DNA of 43,677 nucleotides. Origin: GCA-2687515 sp002687515. Its GTDB lineage: Bacteria; Pseudomonadota; Alphaproteobacteria; Rhodospirillales; UBA2165. The notes beneath the pieces were generated by a model, which saw only the letters and a program-made list of their open reading frames with translations, did not search any database and was not told where the DNA came from. Location of the stretch: positions 1 through 43,677 of the forward strand of contig JASLNU010000146.1 in the NCBI GenBank assembly GCA_030745835.1, written 5' to 3'. Made by a program: the position numbers and the translations under genes. Of this stretch, positions 32,379-41,044 are shown in pieces (the stretch's first letter is position 1; each line of letters opens with the position of its first letter).

Positions 32379-33190
32379 GACCTGGCCTCCTCCAAAACAC
32401 TGCGGCCGAGCCGCCGGACAATCTGCCGCCGGTACTTGGCGGTGGCGTGGATATCGTCCTCGCCTCCCATTTCCCAGGCGAATGCATTGAGGGCATCGTC
32501 GAGCTGATCGGGATCGATTTGCCATTCGGCCACCGCCGGTTTGCCGGCAACGCCGCCGGCGCCGAGCCGCAAGGTGCCGTTTTGGGCGATGGCGGCGAGG
32601 CCGACGATGGCGAAATCGCCGCGCCGGCGCGCCACCTCGGCGAAGGCGTAGCCGGCGCCCGCCCGGGCCACCGGAAAGCGGGCGGCGGCGATCATCTCGC
32701 CGGGCTCAATGGCGGTCGCCAGCATGCCGGTCTGAAACTCGGCGGCGCCGATAACGCGCTCACCGCCGGACGAGCGCAAAACCACCTGGCCCTCGAGGGC
32801 GGCCAGGCAGAGGGGGATTTCCGATGAGGGATCGGCGTGGGCGATCGATCCGCAGACGGTGCCCCGGTTGCGGGTCTGGAAATGCCCGACATTGGGCAGC
32901 GCCTTGGCCAGCAGCGGCTGGATTTCGGACAGGTTTGGAAATCTCAACAGCTCTCCTTGGGTGACGGCGGCGCCCACCTCCAGATAACCGTCCGCTTCGC
33001 GGCAGTGGGACAATTCCTTTAGGCGCGATATATCGATCAGCGCGTCGGCCGCCGCCAGGCGCAGATTGAGCATCGCCATCAAGGATTGGCCGCCGGCGAT
33101 CACCCGGGCATCGTCGCCATGTTCGGAAAGCAGCGATACGGCCTCATCGACATTGTCGGGCCGGTAATAATCGAAATTACTGGGTTTCAT
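32366..33190 (-). CDS. Mo hydroxylase FAD subunit (CoxM-type)
   Basis: 274 residues. FAD-binding motifs VIAGGQSLMAMLNLRL near the N-terminus and TVCGSIAHADPSSEIP in the middle are typical of the medium subunit. Start and the stop of the large-subunit gene overlap (ATGA). It accepts electrons from the 2Fe-2S subunit and passes them on to NAD or the quinone pool. Confidence 0.93.
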   Translation of the reverse strand: MKPSNFDYYRPDNVDEAVSLLSEHGDDARVIAGGQSLMAMLNLRLAAADALIDISRLKELSHCREADGYLEVGAAVTQGELLRFPNLSEIQPLLAKALPNVGHFQTRNRGTVCGSIAHADPSSEIPLCLAALEGQVVLRSSGGERVIGAAEFQTGMLATAIEPGEMIAAARFPVARAGAGYAFAEVARRRGDFAIVGLAAIAQNGTLRLGAGGVAGKPAVAEWQIDPDQLDDALNAFAWEMGGEDDIHATAKYRRQIVRRLGRSVLEEARSCSN

Positions 33191-35625
33191 CGGCCTGCTC
33201 CCCCGTTACCGGGGCGTTCCGGCTCGTCCTCATCGATCAGCGCGTGCAGCCGTTTCGGCGACAGCGGCAGCTGCAAAACATTGACGCCCAGCGCATCGGA
33301 TACCGCGTTGGCGATACAGACCGGCGTCGACATGCAATTGCCCTCGGCCATGCCCTTGGCGCCGAGCGGCGTAAACGGCGACGGCGATTGCATGTGCAGG
33401 ATTTCCGGCTTCGGCACCTCGGCCACCGTCGGGATCAGATAATCGGCGAAGGTGCCGGTCAGGAAATTGCCGTCCTGGTCATAGAGAAACTCTTCGTGCA
33501 GGGCGGTGCCGATGCCTTGCGCGAAGGACCCCAGCACCTGCCCCTCGGCGATCAGCGGGTTCAGAAGCTTGCCCGCATCGTGCATCGTGACATAGCGGTC
33601 GATGCGCACCATCGCGGTTACCGGATCGACCTCGACGCCGCACATATCGAAGACGAAGCCGTAGGTGAGCGAGGTGTTGATGTGATCGCTCGGGTCCGGC
33701 GCCTCCAATTCGGGCGGCGTCCAGCTTGCCGTTTCGCGCACCCCGGCGCTCATCCCGTCGGGCAGCTCGGCCGGCGCCCAGTGGGCGGTGCCGGCCACCC
33801 GGCCGAATGACACGGCGTTGTCGGGATTGCCCTCGGCATGGATCTTGCCGCCGGTAAACTCGATATTTTCGGCCGGCGTGTTGAGGTTTTTGGCGGCGAT
33901 GCGCGCCAGTTTATCACGCACCTGTTTGGCGGCCATATGGGCGGCGACGGCGGTCCCGGGCGTGAAGCGGCAGGAATAGGTGCCCGCCGCGATCGACCAT
34001 TGGTCTTTCTGCGTGTCGTGCTCGACATTGACGGTGATGTCTTCGGGGCGGAGGCCGAGCTGGTCGGAAACGATCTGCGCCAGGATGGTTTCGTGCCCCT
34101 GCCCCTGGGGCATGCAGTCGGCGGTGACCGACACCGTGCCCATCGGTTCGACATTGACCGTCGCCATCGATATGGCGCCGTTCTTGGGCCCGGCCTTTTC
34201 CCGCGCCTCGGCGGTGAGGAGGGTGCTCAGGTAACCCATATTGGACATGCCCGGCTCGACGATGGCGGCGTAACCGATGCCGTAGAGCCGGCCCTCGGCG
34301 CGCGCCTCATCGCGGCGCTTAAGTAAGTCTTCGAGCCGGCCCTCGCCGGTGGTAATCTCGACGGCTTTCTGGTAATCGCCCGAATCCAGGAGCGAGCCGG
34401 CGGCGGCCTTGTAGGGGAACGATCCCGCCGGAATCAGGTTCTTTCGGATCAGATCGAGATGGTCGATGCCCAGCTCGTGGGCGATATGGTTGGTCATCCG
34501 CTCCAGCGCGAAAAACAGCTGCGGGCCGCCGAAGCCGCGCACCAGGCCGGCCGGCATCTTGTTGGAGACCACGATCTTGTTCGAGATCGCCACATTGTCG
34601 ATGGCGTAGGCGCCGGTGATGGCGCCCTGCATCCGGTAGAGCGGCCCCGGCATCGGCGCCCTCAAGAAGGCGCCGTAATCTTCCAATTGATCGAACTTGA
34701 GGCCGGTGATGATGCCGTCCTTGGTCACCGCCGCTTCCAGGGTGGTGACCCGGTTGGGGCAGGAATTGGCGGCGATCAAATGCTCGTAGCGGTCCTCGAT
34801 CCAGCGTACCGGGCGCCCGGTGATCTTGGAGGCGAGGCTGATCAGCACGATATAGGGGAACACCGCCAGCTTGATGCCGAAGCTGCCGCCGGAATCGCGC
34901 GGCGTCCTGAGCCTGAGGCGCGAGCCGGGCACGCGCAAGGCGCGCGACATCACCGGATGGGTGCTGTAGGGCCCCTGGAAATTGGACAGCACGTCGTAGG
35001 AATCTTCCTCAGGTTTGTATTCGGCGACGACCACGAAATTTTCCATCGGCATGTAGGAATGGCGCGAAAATTTGGTCGTCATCTTGAAGGTGTGATCGGC
35101 TTCGGCAAAGGCGGCGGCGGGATCGCCAAAGGCGAAATCGCGGACCGAAACCAGGTTGGTTCCGGCATCTTCATGGACCAGGGTTGCGCCATCCTCGGCC
35201 GCAATTTCCGTATCGACGACCGCCGGCAATTGCCGGTAGGAAACTTGCAGCGCATCGACCGCGTCTTCGGCCAGGTAGCGGTCGGCGGCGATGACGACGG
35301 CCACCGGCTCGCCGACATAGCGCACCCGCCCGACCGCCAGCGGCCATTGATGCAAGGGCTGGCGCAGCGCCACCAGGAACGGGTCGGAAAGCTGGCTGAC
35401 ATCCTCGCCGGTGATGACGGCGGCGACGCCGGGCCGCGACAATGCCTCGGCGGCATCGATGTTTTCGATCTCGGCATGGGCGTGGGGCGAACGCAGGATG
35501 GCCGCGTTCAGGGTCCGGGGGGAAACCGGAAGATCGTCGGCATAACGGCCGCGGCCGCGCAGCAGGCGAAGGTCTTCGCTCCGCTCGAGCGGCTGGCCCA
35601 CATTGAGCGCGCTGGTTTCTGTCAT
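33187..35625 (-). CDS. Mo hydroxylase large subunit (xanthine dehydrogenase family)
   Basis: 812 residues from the ATG at 35625, which has AGGGGG about 10 nt upstream. The Mo-binding loop reads RGFGGPQ (363-369), as in xanthine and aldehyde oxidases, and not the AYRCSFR or AYRGAGR of CO-dehydrogenase-like forms I and II. The catalytic Glu near the C-terminus is in GAKGMAEG (about Glu761). The enzyme hydroxylates an aromatic heterocycle or an aldehyde with water. It is first in the order large, FAD, Fe-S, hydrolase, all overlapping by a few bases. Furoyl-CoA, nicotinate or quinoline-type substrates would suit the rest of the region. Confidence 0.93.
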   Translation of the reverse strand: MTETSALNVGQPLERSEDLRLLRGRGRYADDLPVSPRTLNAAILRSPHAHAEIENIDAAEALSRPGVAAVITGEDVSQLSDPFLVALRQPLHQWPLAVGRVRYVGEPVAVVIAADRYLAEDAVDALQVSYRQLPAVVDTEIAAEDGATLVHEDAGTNLVSVRDFAFGDPAAAFAEADHTFKMTTKFSRHSYMPMENFVVVAEYKPEEDSYDVLSNFQGPYSTHPVMSRALRVPGSRLRLRTPRDSGGSFGIKLAVFPYIVLISLASKITGRPVRWIEDRYEHLIAANSCPNRVTTLEAAVTKDGIITGLKFDQLEDYGAFLRAPMPGPLYRMQGAITGAYAIDNVAISNKIVVSNKMPAGLVRGFGGPQLFFALERMTNHIAHELGIDHLDLIRKNLIPAGSFPYKAAAGSLLDSGDYQKAVEITTGEGRLEDLLKRRDEARAEGRLYGIGYAAIVEPGMSNMGYLSTLLTAEAREKAGPKNGAISMATVNVEPMGTVSVTADCMPQGQGHETILAQIVSDQLGLRPEDITVNVEHDTQKDQWSIAAGTYSCRFTPGTAVAAHMAAKQVRDKLARIAAKNLNTPAENIEFTGGKIHAEGNPDNAVSFGRVAGTAHWAPAELPDGMSAGVRETASWTPPELEAPDPSDHINTSLTYGFVFDMCGVEVDPVTAMVRIDRYVTMHDAGKLLNPLIAEGQVLGSFAQGIGTALHEEFLYDQDGNFLTGTFADYLIPTVAEVPKPEILHMQSPSPFTPLGAKGMAEGNCMSTPVCIANAVSDALGVNVLQLPLSPKRLHALIDEDEPERPGNGGAGR

Positions 35626-35657
35626 GCTGATGCTGCCCCCTGGATGGAATGGAGCCA

Positions 35658-35710
35658 ATTATAGACAACCGGAAATCCCATAGAAAGACCGATTGCCGGT
35701 CATTGCCGGT
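35658..35710 (-). promoter_or_regulatory. Candidate promoter of the Mo hydroxylase operon with tandem 9-mers
   Basis: On the minus strand a perfect TATAAT lies at 35663-35658, 33 nt before the ATG, but without a good -35 at the usual distance. Further upstream ATTGCCGGT is present twice (35692-35700 and 35702-35710 on +), 10 bp apart, one helical turn. Both fit an operator in the 139-bp divergent gap with the next hydrolase gene. Confidence 0.35.
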
Positions 35711-35764
35711 TCCACTAGAGTGCCCGGCGCCCGAAGACATATCCCAACATGACAGAGGCCTCGA

Positions 35765-36688
35765 ATGCTCCAATCAGTCCCGAGCCCGCATCAGACGTTC
35801 GATCTTGCCATGAGAGACGGCGCCCAAATCCACGTCCGCCGGCACGGCAATCCCGACGGCGCGCGGCTGTTCGTCAGCCACGGCAACGGCTTCGCCATCA
35901 ACGGCTATCTGCCCTTTTGGGAATTGCTGCTGGATGATTTCGATCTGGTCATTTTCGATATGCGCAACCACGGCATGAATACGCCCACCGGCGCCGACGG
36001 CCACCACTACGCGCAGATGGCCCAGGATATGGAGAGCATCTTCGTTGGCGTAAATAATGAATTGGGCGCCAAGCCCAGCACCGGCGTTTTTCATTCCATG
36101 TCGGCGCGCGCCGCCATGAAGCACGCCATCGAATTCGGCTGGCGCTGGCGGGCGCTGGCGCTCTATGACCCGCCCAACGTGCCTTTGCCGGGCCATGATC
36201 ATTATGAACCCATGTGCGTCTTTGAACGCAAGCTGGTGGACTTTGCGATGAGCCGCCCCAACCGCTTCAAGGACCCCCAAGAACTTGCCGCCAACTACGC
36301 CAAGGGCGGGCGCAATTGGGTTCCCGGCGCGCACTTGGCTATGGCCGACGCCGTCCTCCGCCCGGGCGAGGACAACGGCGATTTCGTCCTCACCTGCCAG
36401 CGCGAATTGGAAGCCAGCATTTACCTGGCGGCGATGACCCTCAATCTGTGGCCGGCTGGCGAAGAATTTGGCGGCCCGGTGAAGCTGATCGGCGCCGACC
36501 CCGATATGCAGCGCGGACCGGCCACCGGCCCCGCCAACCGGGCGCTGTGCCTGGAAAACGGCTACGAATACGAAGCCATCCCCGGAACCGGCCACCTGCT
36601 GCAGATCGAGAAACCGGTTGAATGCGCGGCGGCTTTGACCGGGTTTTTGGAAGAGATTGGGATTACCGGCCAGGGCGCAGCCCGCTGA
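35765..36688 (+). CDS. Alpha/beta hydrolase, variant nucleophile motif
   Basis: 307 residues. VSHGNGFAINGY (oxyanion region) and FDMRNHGMN are typical. The nucleophile elbow reads FHSMSA in place of the usual GxSxG, with Ser kept; His lies in GTGHLLQIE. AGAGG about 6 nt upstream supports the ATG at 35765. It is divergent from the Mo hydroxylase operon. The substrate is unknown; a role in hydrolysing a ring-cleavage product is a guess. It is the last gene of the high-GC block. Confidence 0.82.
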   Translation: MLQSVPSPHQTFDLAMRDGAQIHVRRHGNPDGARLFVSHGNGFAINGYLPFWELLLDDFDLVIFDMRNHGMNTPTGADGHHYAQMAQDMESIFVGVNNELGAKPSTGVFHSMSARAAMKHAIEFGWRWRALALYDPPNVPLPGHDHYEPMCVFERKLVDFAMSRPNRFKDPQELAANYAKGGRNWVPGAHLAMADAVLRPGEDNGDFVLTCQRELEASIYLAAMTLNLWPAGEEFGGPVKLIGADPDMQRGPATGPANRALCLENGYEYEAIPGTGHLLQIEKPVECAAALTGFLEEIGITGQGAAR

Positions 36689-36722
36689 GGCGTGGCCGGA
36701 GTTTTAGGGCTAGTGATCTAAA

Positions 36723-36799
36723 GGTCCGCTTAGCCCCCCAAAAGCGGACATTCAGCGTATATGACCGGAATGTCTGCTTCTGATGCGGAGCGGACCTCA
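36723..36799. repeat. Right-arm palindromic repeat, copy 1
   Basis: GGTCCGCTTAG...AAAAGCGGACATTC, then a second unit starting TCTGCTTCTG after 48 bp and ending GCGGACC. First copy met going right; marks the junction between the high-GC block and the lower-GC arm. Confidence 0.65.
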
Positions 36800-36861
36800 G
36801 AGGTTTGTGGGGCGTCGGTCAAAAGATAGGCTGTCATGGTAAGCAGCCGGATTTGTAATGT

Positions 36862-37359
36862 CTATGCGTCTAATCCAAAAGCTTCGTGATGGGCGAGCTC
36901 TCCATTCGGAACGCTATCAGTGAACGGGAGAGCCAATACGAACTCATCGGGTACACCGTGGAGTTTTAGGCTGGGCCACGCGCGAAACCCGAACCGCCCA
37001 TAATAGGCCGGATCGCCAACCAGAGCGGCTCCGTTCATTCCTGCAGAGCGAAGAAGCTGTACTGCTTCTTTCATGAGCGCCGATCCTATACCTTGTGATT
37101 GAAACTCGGGCAGGACGGCCATCGGGCCTATCAGTGCCCAATCACCTTGGTTGCCGATCGTTGTAGCGGAAACAGCGATATGGCCGACGATTGTGCCGGA
37201 CTGCTCAGCTACCAACGAAAGCATCAAAGCTCCTGCAGAACGCAGTCTCTCAACTATTTTCGCCTCGGTGCCGCTGGAAACGGCGGCAGTCTTGAAAGCG
37301 GCATCGATTACAGAGCCGATGAGGTCGACATCTTTCGGGATTCCTTTTCGGATAAGCAC
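36862..37359 (-). CDS. GNAT-family N-acetyltransferase (YhbS-like)
   Basis: 165 residues. Acetyl-CoA binding motif LPEFQSQGIGSALM, and the LVGDPAYYGRFGFRA segment characteristic of the YhbS (COG3153) group. Substrate unknown. Starts with GTG at 37359, preceded by AAGGAAA at 6 nt. The gene stands alone between two repeat copies. Confidence 0.88.
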   Translation of the reverse strand: MLIRKGIPKDVDLIGSVIDAAFKTAAVSSGTEAKIVERLRSAGALMLSLVAEQSGTIVGHIAVSATTIGNQGDWALIGPMAVLPEFQSQGIGSALMKEAVQLLRSAGMNGAALVGDPAYYGRFGFRAWPSLKLHGVPDEFVLALPFTDSVPNGELAHHEAFGLDA

Positions 37360-37483
37360 ATCGGTTTCCTTAAATGCCAGAGGAGGGTGGATGTCATAGG
37401 CATCGACAACGATTCAGAGACATCCGCCGCCATTGAGATGCATTTTGGTCGCGGGGTGTCAACGCAATATTCTGACTGCAATA

Positions 37484-37614
37484 TCTCGATGACCGTTCGT
37501 GGCTAAGAGGCGTCATTCAGCAACGAATAATCTATGTCCGCTCTTGCCCCAGAAGCGGACGTAACCGGCTGTCATGCTGAATGACCGGAGTTGACCCAAT
37601 GCGGACATTGGCTG
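37484..37614. repeat. Right-arm palindromic repeat, copy 2
   Basis: TGTCCGCTCTTGCCCCAGAA continuing GCGGACG (37535-37561), then GAATGACCGGAGTTGACCCA with GCGGACATT about 48 bp further. The preceding ATGACCGTTCGTGGCTAAGA (37489-37508) is a decayed half unit like that at 43479. The rest of the 360-bp gap shows nothing else. Confidence 0.65.
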
Positions 37615-37721
37615 TTTCCGCTTGAGAGTTTGCCTCCGACGCTCCTCCCTCTAGAATAGCGTCAAATTGCACGCCTCTGCGACTCACCTTATTCGCGCCA
37701 AATCCTCTAAGGAAACGCTTG

Positions 37722-38318
37722 GTGGAAAATCCTTCATCTTCCGATCCTTCGAATACGAGATACGAGGATGCGATTTTTGGCCCCCTTGTTCCAGGGCGTG
37801 AGTGCGGCGAGTGTGCATCGTGTTGCGTCTTCTTGAATATAAATACGCCCGATCTTACGAAGCCCGCTGACACGTTGTGTCCACACCATATTGGTTCTGG
37901 GTGTAGCATCTATGAAACCCGCCCTCATGCGTGCAGAAAATGGCGCTGCTTGTGGCGTCACATCGAGACCATCCCTAACCAGGGGCGCCCCGATAGGATA
38001 GGTGTGATGTTCTCCATCGAAACGGACACGGAGTCTCGCAACCTTTTTGAATACCTGTACATAGTTTATCGGGCAACCGCGTCCAGAGATGCGTTCGACG
38101 ACCCCTTGGTGTCCAGGGCTGTCGATGGTTTTGTTGACCAGTGTTTGTTGTCAGTATGGCGTAGCTTCGATGGGCAAAAATCCCAAGTCTTTCCTGATAA
38201 GTACATGGTTGCAGCCATAAATGATCCAGATGGGGAAGAGGACCGTGATCTGGCTGCCAAGGCAAGAGAGTGGCATGGCCGATACCTCGCCATACTTAGT
38301 AGGCTAGGGATCAAATAA
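37722..38318 (+). CDS. YkgJ-type cysteine-cluster protein (CxxCxxCC family)
   Basis: 198 residues from the GTG at 37722 (a TTG lies one codon before). The N-terminal CGECASCC, followed by CPH, CSIYETRPHACR and CLW, is the pattern of the zinc/iron-chelating YkgJ family (UPF0153-like). It probably binds a metal ion through these Cys; the function is unknown. The C-terminal 100 residues are not conserved in a way I recognise. AAGGA lies 8 nt before GTG. Confidence 0.8.
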   Translation: MENPSSSDPSNTRYEDAIFGPLVPGRECGECASCCVFLNINTPDLTKPADTLCPHHIGSGCSIYETRPHACRKWRCLWRHIETIPNQGRPDRIGVMFSIETDTESRNLFEYLYIVYRATASRDAFDDPLVSRAVDGFVDQCLLSVWRSFDGQKSQVFPDKYMVAAINDPDGEEDRDLAAKAREWHGRYLAILSRLGIK

Positions 38319-38340
38319 GACTAGAGACAATCAAAAATGA

Positions 38341-38612
38341 TGTCCGCTCCTAAGCCGAAAGCCGACATTCCCGGCATATTGGCTGAACGACCGCTTATGA
38401 CCCAGGCTGTGTAGAAACGTTTCAAGTTGCCGATCCGGCGCAACAATTGAATCAAGGTGGCCGCGAAATTGTTTTGACGTTGCCGGGAACTGAGGCTCTT
38501 TGAATCAAACTTGCGCCGTTGGACCCTCGGATTTGGTTTTCACACAGCCTGGACCCAAACCGGACATTCCGGCGGTTTGCACTGAATGGCCTCTTGTGAC
38601 CTATTGCGGAAG
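38341..38612. repeat. Right-arm palindromic repeat, copy 3, split by a MITE
   Basis: Two and a half units of about 47-48 bp: TGTCCGCTCC...GCCGACATTCC, ACCGCTTATGACC|CAAACCGGACATTCC, and CTCTTGTGACCTATTGCGGA. The middle unit is interrupted by the insertion at 38403-38551; removing it and one copy of GACC restores a normal unit. Confidence 0.7.
38403..38551. mobile_element. 149-bp MITE with CAGGCTGTGT ends and GACC duplication
   Basis: Terminal inverted repeats CAGGCTGTGTAGAAACG and CAGGCTGTGTGAAAACC (right end reverse-complemented) match at 14 of 17 positions, including the first ten. Both sides are flanked by GACC (38399-38402 and 38552-38555), a 4-bp target duplication. No coding capacity. 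The transposase family that moved it is not identified. Confidence 0.75.
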
Positions 38613-38628
38613 CTCTGGGTCGAGCATT

Positions 38629-39501
38629 TCAAACCGCCAATAATCGTTGCAACGGCAGCTCACGGACCTCTGCCGCAGGGCGGGATAGATAAAATTCCGC
38701 TACGAAATGACCGTCCGCCTCTAGACCAGTCGGATCGACATCCTGGCTTTCCAGTTGTTCCATCACTTGATTTTGTTCCTCGGCTGAAGCAAATCTTCTT
38801 TGCCGAAAAAAATGGTCGGTCAGTTTCTCGGTTTCGTAGCCCCAACGCCTTAGAGTATTTTCTATCCGGTTATAGGGAAACATTCTAAGCACAAAGTTTG
38901 CGATCCATGCCGGTTGATATTCCGTCACCATCGGCATCAATTGCTCAAAACTCTTCTCGGTCACATATCCGACGCAACCCGTCGATATCATTAGATCGAC
39001 AGGCTCCAAATTCTGTCGTGCCTCGGGTGGCAAACTTTCCTGTTCGAGGTTTAAAGGTAATCCCTCATCGACCAAACCGATCTCCTCGGCAAAAGCAACG
39101 GCGTTTTCGGCTTGGTCAACGCCAATCACTTTAAGATTTTCCGGATCACCCAACTCTTCAAAATATTGCTGATCGTTTTGGATAACTTCATCGGATGTCG
39201 CATTTTTCATTTCAACCTGCGTCCAATGTTCGTAAAGATCGTCCATTGATACGTCGTGCTTCAGTAGCGCAGCGTTGACGCCGTAGGAGCAACCCAGGTC
39301 TAAAACGCAAATTTCGTCGTGACTGCGCTGTCGACGAAGCTGAGAAATTAATTTCTGAAACAATGGTTTGGCGTTGGAGGGGATGGAATAATCAAGTGTT
39401 TCCAGGGTATTGAAATAAGCTCTAGGATCGGGTCGGTCATAAATTGATCCCATATCGGCCTTGGCTTCATTGATGCCCGAAAAGTTGGCGCCGCTGTTCA
39501 T
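38629..39501 (-). CDS. SAM-dependent methyltransferase-like protein
   Basis: 290 residues from the ATG at 39501, which has GAGGAGG 5 nt upstream. SAM-binding motif I is VLDLGCSYGVNAAL (66-79); an acidic loop VIGVDQAENAV and ISTGCVGYVT follow at the places of motifs II and IV. The methyl acceptor is unknown. The gene stands alone between repeats. Confidence 0.8.
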   Translation of the reverse strand: MNSGANFSGINEAKADMGSIYDRPDPRAYFNTLETLDYSIPSNAKPLFQKLISQLRRQRSHDEICVLDLGCSYGVNAALLKHDVSMDDLYEHWTQVEMKNATSDEVIQNDQQYFEELGDPENLKVIGVDQAENAVAFAEEIGLVDEGLPLNLEQESLPPEARQNLEPVDLMISTGCVGYVTEKSFEQLMPMVTEYQPAWIANFVLRMFPYNRIENTLRRWGYETEKLTDHFFRQRRFASAEEQNQVMEQLESQDVDPTGLEADGHFVAEFYLSRPAAEVRELPLQRLLAV

Positions 39502-39683
39502 TTGATCCTCCTCTAGCTGCAGGGATAAGCCTGAACGTGCAAACGCCCCAATTTGCTTCCCGGCCGGAAGAAATGGCAAAGGCTCGAATATAATGGCAGA
39601 AAACGTAGGCTAACAGGCTCGGCACGAATAGGCAAATGACACTCAGAAGAACTGAAAGCTTAAGACAGGTCGTTATGAAATCG
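39502..39683. other. Intergenic stretch upstream of the methyltransferase gene
   Basis: AT-richer region between the methyltransferase start and repeat copy 4. A leftward promoter must lie here, but I see no convincing -35/-10 pair. A 98-codon open frame on minus covering 39467-39763 runs through the repeat and overlaps the methyltransferase start; it does not look coding. Confidence 0.35.
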
Positions 39684-39806
39684 TATGTCTCCTCTTGGCT
39701 AGAAGCGGACCTCCCGACCCTGCCTAATTTGAGTCCACTCTTACCCCCAAGGCGGACATTCACGGTTTATACGCTGAACCTCCGCTTCTGACCTGAAACG
39801 GACCCT
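39684..39806. repeat. Right-arm palindromic repeat, copy 4
   Basis: ATGTCTCCTCTTGGCTAGAA then GCGGACCTCCCGACCCTGCC, TAATTTGAGTCCACTCTTAC and AGGCGGACATTCAC; a last unit CTCCGCTTCTGACCTGAAAC ends in GGACCC. The stretch GACCCTGCCTAATTTGAGTC is identical to that in copy 7 at 43510-43529. Confidence 0.7.
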
Positions 39807-40085
39807 TAGTGGGGTTTGGTAAGGGTGATACGGAGGAGACAGGTACCGCCGGTAGCCCAACGAATAAGGCACGCCGTCTGTTGCATCGGATGGCTGAACA
39901 TTCCGCATCAAACACATGATGACCCACTGCTGTCACGCCTTAAGGCCAGTCGGACACGCGGCAATCGTTCCGTTGGTTGCTTGAATTGGCATATCCTATA
40001 GTTTAGTGCGGCGGACTTCAGAGTTACTGCACTGGAGAACTCCTTATTCTGGCGTTGGTTTGAGTGAGAGTTTTGGGGAAGAAGT
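39807..40085. other. Intergenic stretch before the crotonase gene
   Basis: About 280 bp without a gene. TTGGTT (39974) and TATAGT (39998) are 18 bp apart and could be a weak promoter for the crotonase gene. A 61-codon frame starting at 39816 has no family resemblance or ribosome binding site that I would trust. Confidence 0.3.
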
Positions 40086-40946
40086 ATGGACTACAAGAAT
40101 ATCAAATATGAAAAGCGCGGACCGATTGCGTATGTCACGCTGAACCGGCCTGACAAGCTGAACGCACTGTCAAATGACCTGCAGCTCGAAATGCGACACG
40201 CCCTGGAGAACGCGGGTTGGGAAGACCAAGAAATTCGGGTTATTGTGCTCAAGGCGGCTGGGCGTGCGTTCAGTGCCGGCTTCGACATCACGGCCGGGCA
40301 AAAGCTCAATGCGGCCGAGTGGCGGGCTCGGTTTCTCAAGGGCAAGACTTTCAGCGCCTCGGCGTGGTGGGATGTGTTCTGGAACAATCCGAAACCGATC
40401 ATTGCCCAGATACATGGCTTCTGTATCGCTGGAGGGCTCGCCACCGCAACTTTTTGCGACCTTCGGATCTGCTCGGAAGACGCTAAATTCGGTGCGCCGG
40501 AGATACGCACCGGAGGCCCTTACATCCCGGCTGTGTGGCCGTGGGTGATCGGCATGACAAAGGCGCGCGAGCTGCTTTATACCGGCAACCTGATTGACGC
40601 CGACGAAGCGAAACGACTGGACCTGGTAAACCAAGTGGTGCCGGGCGCAGAATTGGACGCTGCGGTGGAACGCCAGGCACTTACCATCGCCAAACTCCCT
40701 GCCGCTACCGTCGAGTACAACAAAAAGCTCATCAACATGTCCTACGAACTGATGGGGGTGCGCCAGGTTTTAGAACGCTCCATGGAACTGGAAGCCATTG
40801 CGGTCACGAGCGCGGACTCCTCGCCGGAGATCGCCGAGTTCGAAAGTATCCGAGAGAAAGATGGGCTTAAGGCGGCACTGAGCTGGAACGCCGCACGCTT
40901 CGACGATGAGGATGCTTGGTTTAAGAAGTCGCGCGAACGCGGCTGA
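40086..40946 (+). CDS. Enoyl-CoA hydratase/isomerase-family protein, one catalytic Glu missing
   Basis: 286 residues. Crotonase oxyanion-hole segments AFSAGFDI (61-68) and GFCIAGGLAT (111-120) are present. Of the two Glu of enoyl-CoA hydratase (rat Glu144, Glu164) only the second is kept (Glu139 in FGAPEI); the first position is Ala119 in GGLATATFCD. It therefore probably is not a normal hydratase, but an isomerase, hydrolase, dehalogenase-like or C-C hydrolase variant acting on a CoA thioester. GGGGAAG is about 7 nt before the ATG. Stands alone on +, outside the CoA-ligase cluster, but could serve it. Confidence 0.88.
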   Translation: MDYKNIKYEKRGPIAYVTLNRPDKLNALSNDLQLEMRHALENAGWEDQEIRVIVLKAAGRAFSAGFDITAGQKLNAAEWRARFLKGKTFSASAWWDVFWNNPKPIIAQIHGFCIAGGLATATFCDLRICSEDAKFGAPEIRTGGPYIPAVWPWVIGMTKARELLYTGNLIDADEAKRLDLVNQVVPGAELDAAVERQALTIAKLPAATVEYNKKLINMSYELMGVRQVLERSMELEAIAVTSADSSPEIAEFESIREKDGLKAALSWNAARFDDEDAWFKKSRERG

Positions 40947-41044
40947 GCCATCAATACCATGTAGCTTGCCGTTCACCTTCCGGCATCGGGCAGCGTGTCA
41001 CCACCCGCTGCAGGGAAAAACATGCATGCTCCTGAAGCGCCAAA

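Noticed and set aside
33187..35625. Aerobic CO dehydrogenase operon
   Set aside because: The Mo loop RGFGGPQ is not the CO-dehydrogenase motif.
39467..39763. 98-codon frame on minus with a hydrophobic middle
   Set aside because: It overlaps the well-supported methyltransferase start and runs through repeat copy 4.
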